A stretch of 64,000 bases of DNA from Ascidiaceihabitans sp. (GTDB taxonomy: Bacteria > Pseudomonadota > Alphaproteobacteria > Rhodobacterales > Rhodobacteraceae): NCBI GenBank assembly GCA_029251465.1, contig JAQXDI010000037.1:1-64000 (forward strand), read 5' to 3'. A program made the translations under genes and the position numbers. Shown here one piece after another: positions 55,937-64,000 of the stretch (position 1 is its first letter; each line of letters starts with the position of its first letter). Below the pieces are notes generated by a model, which worked only from the letters and a program-made list of their open reading frames with translations, made no database searches and was not told where the DNA came from.

Positions 55937-58114
55937 ATGAGTGATTCCTCCAAGCGCAGGCGGCCTTTGGTCGCTGATAAACGCTATTCATCTGCGAAAC
56001 CTAAACCTGCCGCACGCAAAAAGACGCCGACCAAAAAGCGGCGTACGCCAAAAAAACCGGCACGCGGCGGGATTTTGGGCTTTTTCTTGCGGGTCATCCG
56101 TTGGGTGTTTCGCCTGATCTGGAAGATCACGTGGCGCAGTGGTGTTGTCGCGATGTTGGCGCTGGCGTTGGCCGTCGGATACGTGTTCGTCACGTTGCCA
56201 GCCCTCGACAAATTACTAGACGGGCGCGCGCGTGGATCGGTCATTCTAGAGGATCGCTACGGCGATACTTTTGCGTGGCGCGGCGATCAATTTGGTGGGG
56301 CCGTGCGGGCAGATACCGTGTCGCGGCATTTGAAAAACGCAGTTGTCGCAACCGAGGACAAACGGTTCTACCGCCACTTTGGTCTTAGCCCGCGTGGCAT
56401 CGCGAGTGCCGTGCGCATCAACCTTGGCGAAGGGCGTGGACCGCTAAGTGGTCACGGTGGATCGACCATCACGCAACAGACCGCCAAGCTGCTGTGCCTT
56501 GGTGTCGAATACGACCCTGCCGACTGGAAAAACGAGGCGGAATACGTTCGTGATTGCCGCCGTGGGTCGCTCAGCCGCAAGGCAAAAGAGGCGGTGTACG
56601 CGTTGGCGATGGAGGCCAAATACTCCAAGGATGACATCCTTTCGATCTACCTGAACCGCGCCTACATGGGTGGCGGGGCGTATGGGGCCGAGGCCGCGTC
56701 GCAGCGCTATTTCGGCAAATCTTCGTTGATTCTGAACGTCTCAGAGGGCGCGATGCTGGCAGGTTTGCTGACAGCGCCGTCGACGCTGGCCCCGACCCAG
56801 AACCTTGAGCGATCCCAGAACCGTGCCGCGACCGTCGTGCGTCTGATGCGCGAACAAGGCTACGTGACCAAAACCGAAGAAGCAGCAGCCCGGGCCAAGC
56901 CAGCCGTTCTGTCGCAAGCCGCCCAAGAACAGGCGGGTGGCTATTTTGCGGATTGGGTCATGGCGTCCGGCCCGGAATTTTTCACCCGCAACACCACCGA
57001 AGACGTGATCATCAGCACGACGCTGGATCAACGCCTGCAAAAAGCGGCTGAAGACGGGCTGCAATGGATTTTCGACAACAAGGTCCGCGAAGGATCTAAA
57101 GCGCAAGCGGCTATCGTCGTGATGAGCGCGGATGGCGCGGTGCGGGCCATGGTTGGCGGGCGCGAAACCAAAGTGGTTGGTGCGTTTAATCGCGCGACCC
57201 AAGCGTTGCGTCAAACCGGATCGGCGTTCAAACCGTTTGTCTATGCGGCGGCCTTGGATTTGGGCTATTCCCCGCTTGATACTTTGGTGGACGAGCCAAC
57301 CTGTTGGGACACACCGGGGTCGGGCAATTGGTGCCCCAAGAACTACACCAAACGGTTTTCCGGGCAGGTGACATTGGCGGCGGCGTTAAAGGATTCACTG
57401 AACATTCCAGCGGTCAAAGTCTCCGAAAGCGTGGGGCGTGATCTGGTGCGTCGTGTGGCCTCAGACTTTGGCATCAAAAGCGATCTGGCTGTGGGCCCTG
57501 CGCTGGCATTGGGCGTGTCGGAAAGCACGTTGATCGAAATGACCGGGGCTTATGCGGGTATCCTGAACGGGGGGTCTGCGGTTGCACCCTTTGGATTGGT
57601 TGAGCTGCGCCTGCAGGGGGATGAGGAACCGTTGATGGGCACTGGTGGCGGTATTCAAGAACGGGTGATCCAGGAAAGCTCGGCGGCGCAGCTGATCTGG
57701 ATGATGGAAAAGGTTGTCAGCGAGGGCAGCGGGCGGCGCGCGCAGTTTGGTGATCGCGAGATTGCTGGCAAAACCGGCACGACCCAAGGCGCGAAAGACG
57801 CGTGGTTCATCGGCTTTACGGGCGACTACGTGACCGGTGTCTGGATGGGCTACGATGACAACACCAAGTTACAGGGTGTGACAGGCGGCGGACTGCCCAC
57901 TGACATCTGGCGCGAAGTGATGAAACGCGTGCACGAAGGTGTGCCGCAAAAGCCATTGCCGATGAGCGCGCCGATTGGTGCACGTGATCCTGCATTGGAT
58001 CAAGGTACGCCAAAGCCGCGGACCAACGAAGGCATTATCGAAAATCTATTGCGGGAATTGCTGGGTGGTGGATCAGGCGGCAACGGCCCCTCACCAAGTG
58101 GCGGGGACCGTTGA
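55937..58114 (+). CDS. Class A penicillin-binding protein (PBP1a/1c-type)
   Basis: A bifunctional peptidoglycan synthase of 725 aa. A Lys/Arg-rich cytosolic tail (residues 1-60) precedes one membrane helix (~72-92). The GT51 transglycosylase has the catalytic EDKRFYRHFG and GGSTITQQTAKL. The transpeptidase has SAFK (in RQTGSAFKPFVY), SLN (SLNIPAV) and KTG (AGKTGTTQ). A C-terminal Gly-rich tail is predicted to be disordered. Confidence 0.94.
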   Translation: MSDSSKRRRPLVADKRYSSAKPKPAARKKTPTKKRRTPKKPARGGILGFFLRVIRWVFRLIWKITWRSGVVAMLALALAVGYVFVTLPALDKLLDGRARGSVILEDRYGDTFAWRGDQFGGAVRADTVSRHLKNAVVATEDKRFYRHFGLSPRGIASAVRINLGEGRGPLSGHGGSTITQQTAKLLCLGVEYDPADWKNEAEYVRDCRRGSLSRKAKEAVYALAMEAKYSKDDILSIYLNRAYMGGGAYGAEAASQRYFGKSSLILNVSEGAMLAGLLTAPSTLAPTQNLERSQNRAATVVRLMREQGYVTKTEEAAARAKPAVLSQAAQEQAGGYFADWVMASGPEFFTRNTTEDVIISTTLDQRLQKAAEDGLQWIFDNKVREGSKAQAAIVVMSADGAVRAMVGGRETKVVGAFNRATQALRQTGSAFKPFVYAAALDLGYSPLDTLVDEPTCWDTPGSGNWCPKNYTKRFSGQVTLAAALKDSLNIPAVKVSESVGRDLVRRVASDFGIKSDLAVGPALALGVSESTLIEMTGAYAGILNGGSAVAPFGLVELRLQGDEEPLMGTGGGIQERVIQESSAAQLIWMMEKVVSEGSGRRAQFGDREIAGKTGTTQGAKDAWFIGFTGDYVTGVWMGYDDNTKLQGVTGGGLPTDIWREVMKRVHEGVPQKPLPMSAPIGARDPALDQGTPKPRTNEGIIENLLRELLGGGSGGNGPSPSGGDR

Positions 58115-58121
58115 TAGTGTC

Positions 58122-58718
58122 TTAGGACGCTGATTTTAGGGCTTTGATCATCTTGTCGATGTCGCCGCCATTGCGGTCGATCAATGCGCCGACTTCGGTG
58201 CGTTCGGTCAGCAGCAGATTGATGCCTTCGATGTACATGTTGAAAAACAGGTCTTTGCCAGAACGGTCAGACACATGAAAAGTCACATCAAACGGTGACT
58301 GGCCTTGCAGCCTGGCCAAAGTCTTTACTTCGTACCATCGCTTGACCTTTTTGACGCTTTTGACCTCTAGCTGGCCACCGATGAATTCACGGAAACGGCT
58401 GCCGTATTTGCGCGCAATGTAGCCTTGGAACGCTTTGGAAAACGCGGACTTCTGCTTTGAGGACGCGCGGCGCCCGTCGTTGCCCATGGCATAGGCCGAA
58501 ATGTAGGAGGTGTCGGAATAGCGCGCAAAGATCCGCTCGAATTCGCGGTACATTGATGGTTCTGATTTGCCGGATGCGATGACTTTGTTGATGTCAGCCA
58601 CCAACGTGTCGATGAGGGTTTTAGCCCGTCCTTCGTTCAGGGCGGATGCCGCGCTTGACATGAACGGAAGCACGCCAAAGCTGGCGATTGCTGCACTGAT
58701 AAAAGAACGACGTTTCAT
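58122..58718 (-). CDS. mlaC: MlaC-type phospholipid-binding periplasmic protein
   Basis: A 198-aa protein carrying phospholipids between the outer- and inner-membrane Mla complexes. The signal peptide has a twin-Arg (MKRRSFISAAIASFG). The toluene-tolerance/Ttg2D domain follows (FERIFARYSDTSYISAYAMG, then FSKAFQGYIARKYGSRF). It comes directly after mlaA. The mlaFED inner-membrane genes are not in the window. Confidence 0.88.
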   Translation of the reverse strand: MKRRSFISAAIASFGVLPFMSSAASALNEGRAKTLIDTLVADINKVIASGKSEPSMYREFERIFARYSDTSYISAYAMGNDGRRASSKQKSAFSKAFQGYIARKYGSRFREFIGGQLEVKSVKKVKRWYEVKTLARLQGQSPFDVTFHVSDRSGKDLFFNMYIEGINLLLTERTEVGALIDRNGGDIDKMIKALKSAS

Positions 58719-58721
58719 AAT

Positions 58722-59483
58722 TTAGAACCCTTGTGTGTCCAGTTCGAATGGATCGATTTCGCTGTTTGAAGAGTCATCACCCAATTCAAACCGGCGGTTT
58801 TGCAGATAGATCAGACGCGCCTGTGCGTAGCTGTCAGCACTTTCATATAGGATCGAATCGATCGTTTCGGAATAGCGCCCCCGATCACTTAGGCGGGATG
58901 CCACGCTTGCGCCGGTGCCGTAGTATTTTTCAGGGCTGTCGACCGCATAGCTGAGGGGGTTGGTGAACAGATCGACGATCTTACCCGTCGTGTCGCGTTG
59001 TGTGGATGGGCCGAGCACTGGCAGTTCAACGTATGGCCCTTCGCCGACACCCCAAGTGTACAGCGTTTCGCCAAAGTCGGTAGAATGTTCGGGCATGTCG
59101 AATTCCGTCGCCGCATCAACAACACCGCCCAAGCCCAAAACAGTGTTTGTCAGGAAACGGGATGTGGCGATGCCTGCGCCCTTAACGTCGCCCTGCAACA
59201 AGGAATTCACGACAACACTAGGCTGGCCGAGGTTTTCGGCAAAATTACCTACAGAATCTTCGATTTCGTCGGGCAAAACCTTGGAATAGCTACGCGCCGT
59301 GGGGCGAACGATCGCCTTGTCCAAGCCGCGGTTAAAGGCGTGAACCTTACGGTTTTGCGTCTCGTATGGATCATAAATGCCATCTGGCGATCCCTCTGGC
59401 ACTGCACATGCAGCAACAAACGCAACGGCGCTAAGAGGGGTTAGTCGGCCAAGTATGCGAAAAGCTTCAGTAAAATAGTTCAA
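58722..59483 (-). CDS. mlaA: MlaA (VacJ) outer-membrane lipoprotein
   Basis: Extracts misplaced phospholipids from the outer leaflet. The lipobox VAAC follows a hydrophobic stretch; mature parts are DPYETQNRKVHAFNRGLDK and FLTNTVLGLGGVVDAATE. I chose TTG 59483, with CGGAG upstream, which puts the lipobox Cys about 25 residues in and gives the usual ~253 aa; an upstream start at 59585 would leave it too far from the N-terminus. It is 3 bp before mlaC. Confidence 0.9.
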   Translation of the reverse strand: MNYFTEAFRILGRLTPLSAVAFVAACAVPEGSPDGIYDPYETQNRKVHAFNRGLDKAIVRPTARSYSKVLPDEIEDSVGNFAENLGQPSVVVNSLLQGDVKGAGIATSRFLTNTVLGLGGVVDAATEFDMPEHSTDFGETLYTWGVGEGPYVELPVLGPSTQRDTTGKIVDLFTNPLSYAVDSPEKYYGTGASVASRLSDRGRYSETIDSILYESADSYAQARLIYLQNRRFELGDDSSNSEIDPFELDTQGF

Positions 59484-59650
59484 CAGACGTCTCCGAGCGA
59501 GCGATTTAACGCCTAAATAATACTTTACGTTGTAATGCCCATAGCCTTGGCATGTTTTTGCATCCATGTGGCACTTGCGTGACACGGGTCACGTAGGCAC
59601 ATTGCCATCAATTGTGCTAAGGTGCACGTATCACAGGCGAAAAGGTGCCG

Positions 59651-61387
59651 ATGCAACATAAAATTATAGCTCAGGGGCTGACGGAATTGCGCAGCGCCCG
59701 CGCTCAAAGCCGTAGCCTGTATTGGACCGTGGGTCTTTTTAGTATGTTTGCGAACCTGTTGATGCTGACCGGACCGATGTATATGCTGCAAGTGTATGAC
59801 CGCGTTTTAGGCAGTAAATCCGAAGAAACGCTGTTCGCGCTGTCACTGTTGGTGGTGTTTTTATACGGCATCATGGGGATTTTGGAATTCACCCGCAGCC
59901 GCATTATGGCGCGGGTTGGTGCGCGGTTTCAGGCCACGCTAGATCGCCGTGTGTTTGACGCTGTTGTCCGGAAATCTGCGATTGCGCCTGATCTGCAAAC
60001 CCAATCGGGGCTGGGCGATCTGGAATCTGTGCAGCGTTTGCTGACCTCGCCGGTGCTGATGGCGTTTTTCGATTTGCCGTGGACGCCGATCTTTTTGGCC
60101 GGCATTTTTGTGTTTCATCCGATGCTCGGATTCATGGCCTTGGGCGGTGCGGTGCTGTTGATCCTGATCGCGCTTGCCAACCAATTGCTGTCAAAGCGCC
60201 CACAGCTTGAGGCAGGCGTTGCCGGTCAACGGGCTGGTGGTTTGTCCGAGCAAATCCGCGTCGAGGCCGAAATGGTCCAAGCGATGGGAATGCGGGATGC
60301 CGCCTTTAGCCGCTGGCAGATTTTGCGCAACAAAGCCCTTGAGGGACAAATCAAAGCAACCGACGTGTCTGGTGGTTTCTCGTCGCTGACCAAAACGCTG
60401 CGGTTGTTTCTGCAATCGGCAATGCTGGGCATGGGCGCATATCTGGTGTTGCAGGACCAAATGACTCCGGGTGCGATGATCGCAGGGTCGATCCTGTTGG
60501 GTCGCGCGCTTGCGCCTGTCGAGATGATGTTGAACCAATGGCCGGTTGTGCAGCGCGCCTCTAAGGGGTGGAACACGATGGCCGAACTGCTGGGCACTGT
60601 AGCACCAGAAGCCCCGCGCACGCCGTTGCCTGTGCCCAAAGCGCATCTTGTCGCCAAAGGGTTGACTGTGGTGCCGCCGGGTCAGAAAGCCGCTGCTTTG
60701 CGTGGTTTGAATTTCGATCTGAAACCGGGTCACGCCTTGGGTGTGATCGGTGCATCGGGGGCTGGCAAATCGACACTGGCACGCGCGGTTACTGGCGTTT
60801 GGCGCCCTGCGGGGGGATCCTTGCGTTTGGACGCCGCAGCGCTTGAGCATTACGAACCCGCGATCCTAGGCCAACACATCGGTTATTTGCCCCAGCGCGT
60901 GCAGCTGTTTGACGGGACGATATCTGAAAATATCGCACGTCTTGTGGCGCAACCGGATGCGGAAAAAGTTGTCAAAGCAGCCAAAGCTGCGGCGGCACAC
61001 GAGATGATCCTCGAGCTGCCAGACGGCTATGACACCCGCGTGAATGCCGCACAGCACCGCCTGTCCGGCGGGCAAATGCAGCGGATCGGACTGGCCCGCG
61101 CAATGTACGGCGATCCGGTGATTGTTGTTCTGGACGAGCCGAATTCGAACCTTGATAACCTCGGCAGCGAGGCGTTGAACACGGCGATCCGCAACATCAA
61201 AGCCCGCGGAGGTGCGGTGATGATTATGGCGCATCGCCCTGCAGCAATTCAGGAATGTGACATGCTGCTGGTGATCGACAACGGCCAAGCCACAGCCTTT
61301 GGTCCCAAGGACGAAGTTTTGAAATCCAAGGTTCAAAACCACCAACAAATTCAAAAAGCACCCGCCGGTGCAGGAGGGGTGACATGA
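59651..61387 (+). CDS. Type I secretion ABC transporter (PrtD/HlyB type)
   Basis: A 578-aa half-transporter: membrane domain with about six helices (residues ~20-290), then the ABC domain with Walker A VIGASGAGKSTLARAVTG, signature LSGGQMQRIGLARAMYGD and Walker B VIVVLDEPNSNLDN. It lacks the C39 peptidase-like N-domain, as in PrtD-type exporters of RTX proteases and lipases. The next gene, a HlyD protein, overlaps by 4 bp. No RTX substrate gene is nearby. Confidence 0.92.
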   Translation: MQHKIIAQGLTELRSARAQSRSLYWTVGLFSMFANLLMLTGPMYMLQVYDRVLGSKSEETLFALSLLVVFLYGIMGILEFTRSRIMARVGARFQATLDRRVFDAVVRKSAIAPDLQTQSGLGDLESVQRLLTSPVLMAFFDLPWTPIFLAGIFVFHPMLGFMALGGAVLLILIALANQLLSKRPQLEAGVAGQRAGGLSEQIRVEAEMVQAMGMRDAAFSRWQILRNKALEGQIKATDVSGGFSSLTKTLRLFLQSAMLGMGAYLVLQDQMTPGAMIAGSILLGRALAPVEMMLNQWPVVQRASKGWNTMAELLGTVAPEAPRTPLPVPKAHLVAKGLTVVPPGQKAAALRGLNFDLKPGHALGVIGASGAGKSTLARAVTGVWRPAGGSLRLDAAALEHYEPAILGQHIGYLPQRVQLFDGTISENIARLVAQPDAEKVVKAAKAAAAHEMILELPDGYDTRVNAAQHRLSGGQMQRIGLARAMYGDPVIVVLDEPNSNLDNLGSEALNTAIRNIKARGGAVMIMAHRPAAIQECDMLLVIDNGQATAFGPKDEVLKSKVQNHQQIQKAPAGAGGVT

Positions 61388-62697
61388 GCACGCCTGAAGA
61401 CAGCAAAAAATGGTCGGCAAAGTTTCCGACATCCTTGGGGTTTTTTGCGCTTGTCGGATTGTTCGGCGGGTTCATGGCATGGGCCACGTTTAGCCAGATT
61501 GCTGGTGCGATCATTGCGCCCGGCCGTCTTGAGGTCGATCAGAATCGCCAAATTGTGCAGCATCAAATCGGTGGCACAGTTGCCGAGATTTCCGTGAGCG
61601 AAGGCGATGCGGTGAAGGCAGGGGATGTGCTGTTGCGGTTGGACGATCAGATCCTGACCTCGCAGCTGGTGATCATGGAAAGTCAGCTGTTTGAACTGCA
61701 AGCGCGCCGTGCCCGACTAGAAGCCGAACGTGACGGCGACGTTGTCATGGAATTCGAAGACGGTTTGCTGGCGGCAGCGGCCACCAATCCTGACATTCAG
61801 GAACTGGTCGATGGTCAGAGCAACCTGTTCTTTGCCCGCCGCGATTCCGTGTCGCGCGAAACCCAGCAGCTTAGCAAACGTCGCAGTCAGATCGGCAACC
61901 AGATCGATGGTATCGCGGCGCAGGAAACGTCGCTTTCGCGTCAGTTGGACTTGATCAAAGAAGAACTGCAAAGCCAACAAACGCTGCTGGATCGTGGGCT
62001 GGCCCAAGCAGGCACCGTGCTCGCGTTACAGCGCCAAGAGGCAAGTTTGGCAGGCCAAATAGGCGAGCTTGCTGCCTCTAAGGCGGAGTCCGAAGGACGC
62101 GTTACCGAGATCGACATCGAAGTGCTGAAACTGGGCACCGCACGCCGCGAAGAGGCGATTACGAGCCTTCGGGATTTACGCTATCGTGAATTGGAACTGG
62201 TCGAACAACGCGCAGCAACCAAGGTCGAAATCGACCAGTTGGACATCCGCGCGCCAGTCGCCGGCATTGTCTACGACATGAGCGTGCAGACGCCCCGTTC
62301 GGTCATTCGGGCGGCGGATCCCGTGCTGTATTTGATCCCGCAGGACCGCCCGTTGCTGATCGTTGTGCGCGTCGAACCTATTCACATCGATCAAATCGTG
62401 ATCGGCCAACAGGTGAACCTGCGCTTTTCGGCGCTTGATCAACGCACCACGCCTGAATTGATCGGGCAGGTCACCCTGATTTCGGCCGACTCGTTCGAAG
62501 ATGAGGCACGTGGCCTCACGTATTACCGCGCCGAAATTGCTTTGAACGCAGGCGAAGTATCCAAGCTGAACGAAGGCGATGTTTTGATCCCTGGCATGCC
62601 GGTCGAGGCATTTGTGCGCACGGCGGATCGATCACCGCTTGCGTACCTGATCAAACCTGTGGCTGACTATTTTAACCGCGCCTTCCGCGAATCCTAA
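61384..62697 (+). CDS. Type I secretion membrane-fusion protein (HlyD family)
   Basis: A 437-aa adaptor that links the ABC transporter to an outer-membrane channel. One N-terminal membrane helix (LGFFALVGLFGGFMAWATF), lipoyl/barrel halves around GGTVAEISVSEGDAVKAGDVLLRLDDQI and IDIRAPVAGIVYDMS, and a long coiled coil between them (residues ~100-275). The C-terminal barrel is typical of PrtE. Only the TolC-type partner is missing here. Confidence 0.92.
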   Translation: MSTPEDSKKWSAKFPTSLGFFALVGLFGGFMAWATFSQIAGAIIAPGRLEVDQNRQIVQHQIGGTVAEISVSEGDAVKAGDVLLRLDDQILTSQLVIMESQLFELQARRARLEAERDGDVVMEFEDGLLAAAATNPDIQELVDGQSNLFFARRDSVSRETQQLSKRRSQIGNQIDGIAAQETSLSRQLDLIKEELQSQQTLLDRGLAQAGTVLALQRQEASLAGQIGELAASKAESEGRVTEIDIEVLKLGTARREEAITSLRDLRYRELELVEQRAATKVEIDQLDIRAPVAGIVYDMSVQTPRSVIRAADPVLYLIPQDRPLLIVVRVEPIHIDQIVIGQQVNLRFSALDQRTTPELIGQVTLISADSFEDEARGLTYYRAEIALNAGEVSKLNEGDVLIPGMPVEAFVRTADRSPLAYLIKPVADYFNRAFRES

Positions 62698-62723
62698 ATC
62701 CAGACGAACAAGGACATTTCTTC

Positions 62724-63182
62724 ATGAGCATTGCATCCCGACTAACCGAACTGGGCGTCACACTGCCCGACGCCAGCGCGCCTGCGGGCAACTACGTGCC
62801 CTACGTGATCGTCGGTGACATGGTCTACATTTCGGGTCAAATTTCGGTTGGACCCACAGGTCCGATCGTCGGAAAACTGGGTGCAGACGTTGACGTCGAA
62901 GGGGGCGCTAAAGCCGCCAAAGCCTGTGCGCTGAGCCTGATCGCGCAATTGAAAGCCGCATGTGACGGCGACTTGGACCGCGTCGTCAAGGTTGTGAAAC
63001 TGGGCGGATTTGTGAATTCGACCCCCGAATTTGACCAACAGCCTGCCGTGATCAATGGCGCGTCCGATTTCATGGTCGCGGTCTTTGGTGATGCGGGCCG
63101 CCATGCCCGTGCGGCGGTGTCAGCGGCGTCCTTGCCCTTTGGCGTTGCCGTCGAGATCGAAGGCACGTTCCAAATCAAATGA
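62724..63182 (+). CDS. RidA family protein
   Basis: A 152-aa RidA/YjgF-type protein with VYISGQISVGPTGPIVGKLG and a DRVVKVVKLGGFVNS block. Canonical RidA enzymes deaminate reactive enamines. This subgroup has a long N-terminus and is often of unknown substrate, so the exact job is open. Its stop overlaps the next gene's ATG (ATGA), so the two are translationally coupled. Confidence 0.88.
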   Translation: MSIASRLTELGVTLPDASAPAGNYVPYVIVGDMVYISGQISVGPTGPIVGKLGADVDVEGGAKAAKACALSLIAQLKAACDGDLDRVVKVVKLGGFVNSTPEFDQQPAVINGASDFMVAVFGDAGRHARAAVSAASLPFGVAVEIEGTFQIK

Positions 63183-64000
63183 CCGCCCCTGTGACTGGCC
63201 CTACGACCGGCCCTATGATTGGCCAAAAAACGGCCCAAACGATCCCGTATCTGCCGGCGGATTTTCTGCGGCTTCCGCTTGCGCATCGTGCTTTGCATGA
63301 CGTGTCAGACGGGCGTCCGGAAAACAGCCGTGCGGCGATCCGTGCCGCAATTGCAGCGGGATACGGGATTGAGATCGATTTGCAGCTTAGTTCCGACAAC
63401 CGGGCGATGGTGTTTCACGACTACGCGTTGGACCGGCTGACCGGCGACAAAGGGCCTGTCCGATTGCGATCTGCGCAAAATCTGGCAGCGATCCCGTTGA
63501 CGGGCAGCGACGAAGGCATTCCTGATCTGGCCGAGGTTCTGGAAATCGTGGCGGGGCAAGTGCCGCTGCTGATCGAACTCAAGGATCAAGACGGCGCGAT
63601 GGGCACCAACATCGGTGCGCTAGAACATGCCACGGCGGACATTTTGCGCGGCTACGACGGGCCTGTTGGCTTGATGTCTTTCAACCCCAATTCCGTTGGG
63701 ATGATGGCCGATCTGATGCCCGATGTGCCGCGTGGAATTGTGACCAGCGCCTATGACCCTGATGACTGGCCGCTGTCCAAAGTTGTGTGCGATCACCTGC
63801 GCGCCATTCCGGATTTCGAACGTACCCGCTCTAGCTTTGTCAGTCACGAGGTCGATGACGTCACGCGCCCCCGTGTGCTTGAGCTTAAGGAAAGCGGCGC
63901 GGACATCCTGTGTTGGACGGTGCGTTCGGCTGCGCAAGAAACACAAGCACGCGAGGTTGTGCAGAATATCACCTTTGAGGGATATTTGGCGGCATTTCGC
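63179..64000 (+). CDS. Glycerophosphodiester phosphodiesterase, 3'-truncated by the window
   Basis: 274 codons visible, with no stop. The GDPD fold is clear: LAHRALHDVSDGRPENSRAAI with the catalytic HR, GIEIDLQLSSDNRAMVFHDYALDRLT with metal-binding E-x-D and the His, and PLLIELKD. The first 15 residues (MTAPVTGPTTGPMIG) come from a 12-base tandem repeat and do not look like part of the fold; the in-frame ATG at 63215 is an alternative start. Coupled to the RidA gene. Confidence 0.9.
   Translation, partial: MTAPVTGPTTGPMIGQKTAQTIPYLPADFLRLPLAHRALHDVSDGRPENSRAAIRAAIAAGYGIEIDLQLSSDNRAMVFHDYALDRLTGDKGPVRLRSAQNLAAIPLTGSDEGIPDLAEVLEIVAGQVPLLIELKDQDGAMGTNIGALEHATADILRGYDGPVGLMSFNPNSVGMMADLMPDVPRGIVTSAYDPDDWPLSKVVCDHLRAIPDFERTRSSFVSHEVDDVTRPRVLELKESGADILCWTVRSAAQETQAREVVQNITFEGYLAAFR

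Overview
The window looks like a chromosome segment of a marine alphaproteobacterium of the Rhodobacterales (Roseobacter group). The pointers are a moderately high GC content, conserved Rhodobacterales-type uncharacterised proteins (DUF1523, DUF2783, a DUF5928-type glycosyltransferase), a glnK-amtB pair, an mlaA/mlaC pair and a short GAGTATTTTTGATCAGAACAA element near gene ends. This is recognition from sequence; no search was run. I saw no rRNA, tRNA or CRISPR array.

Region 1 (1-18.3 kb) is an aromatic-catabolism island. An IS3-family element enters at the left edge and has cut off the N-terminus of a TetR-type regulator. Downstream is a plus-strand operon for homoprotocatechuate meta-cleavage (hpaE, hpaD, a FAH-family gene, hpaH). 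It ends in a 1070-aa self-sufficient reductive dehalogenase: duplicated cobalamin domain, two [4Fe-4S] clusters and a fused flavin/[2Fe-2S] reductase. Convergent to it is the homogentisate operon hmgA-fahA-MBL-flavin monooxygenase-DUF2783-maiA. A divergent MarR gene, with a palindrome in the shared promoter region, leads into pobA-pcaC-pcaH-pcaG. The strain appears able to use tyrosine/phenylacetate-type compounds, 4-hydroxybenzoate and probably halogenated hydroxyaromatics.

Region 2 (18.3-39.4 kb) is mostly core metabolism: leuB, leuD, a small secreted protein and leuC; rsfS-rlmH; glycolate oxidase glcDEF behind a TTGGTAA-N7-TTACCAA palindrome; two tandem secreted trypsin-like proteins; an Hsp20 gene with a sigma-32-like promoter and a possible ROSE-type RNA thermometer; an AbrB-family transporter; gabD and a creatinase. 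Three genes here are broken: an endonuclease/exonuclease/phosphatase gene (in-frame TGA), mscS (internal deletion at a CTGG) and a small secreted-protein gene (in-frame TAG).

Region 3 (39.6-46.8 kb) is the least explained part: a one-direction cluster of eight genes around a classical AAA+ ATPase. It holds a long coiled-coil protein, two large proteins I cannot assign, two small membrane proteins, DUF1523 and a small AT-rich soluble protein. Two of the small genes are AT-rich and tightly coupled to their neighbours, as if inserted later. This and the dehalogenase operon are the best candidates for something new.

Region 4 (46.8-64 kb) has a divergent glycosyltransferase/sulfotransferase pair, an SGNH hydrolase, smpB, a Gly-rich small protein, sseA, an aromatic aminotransferase, amtB-glnK, a class A penicillin-binding protein, mlaC-mlaA, a type I secretion ABC/HlyD pair without an obvious substrate, a RidA-family gene and the start of a glycerophosphodiester phosphodiesterase that runs off the right edge.
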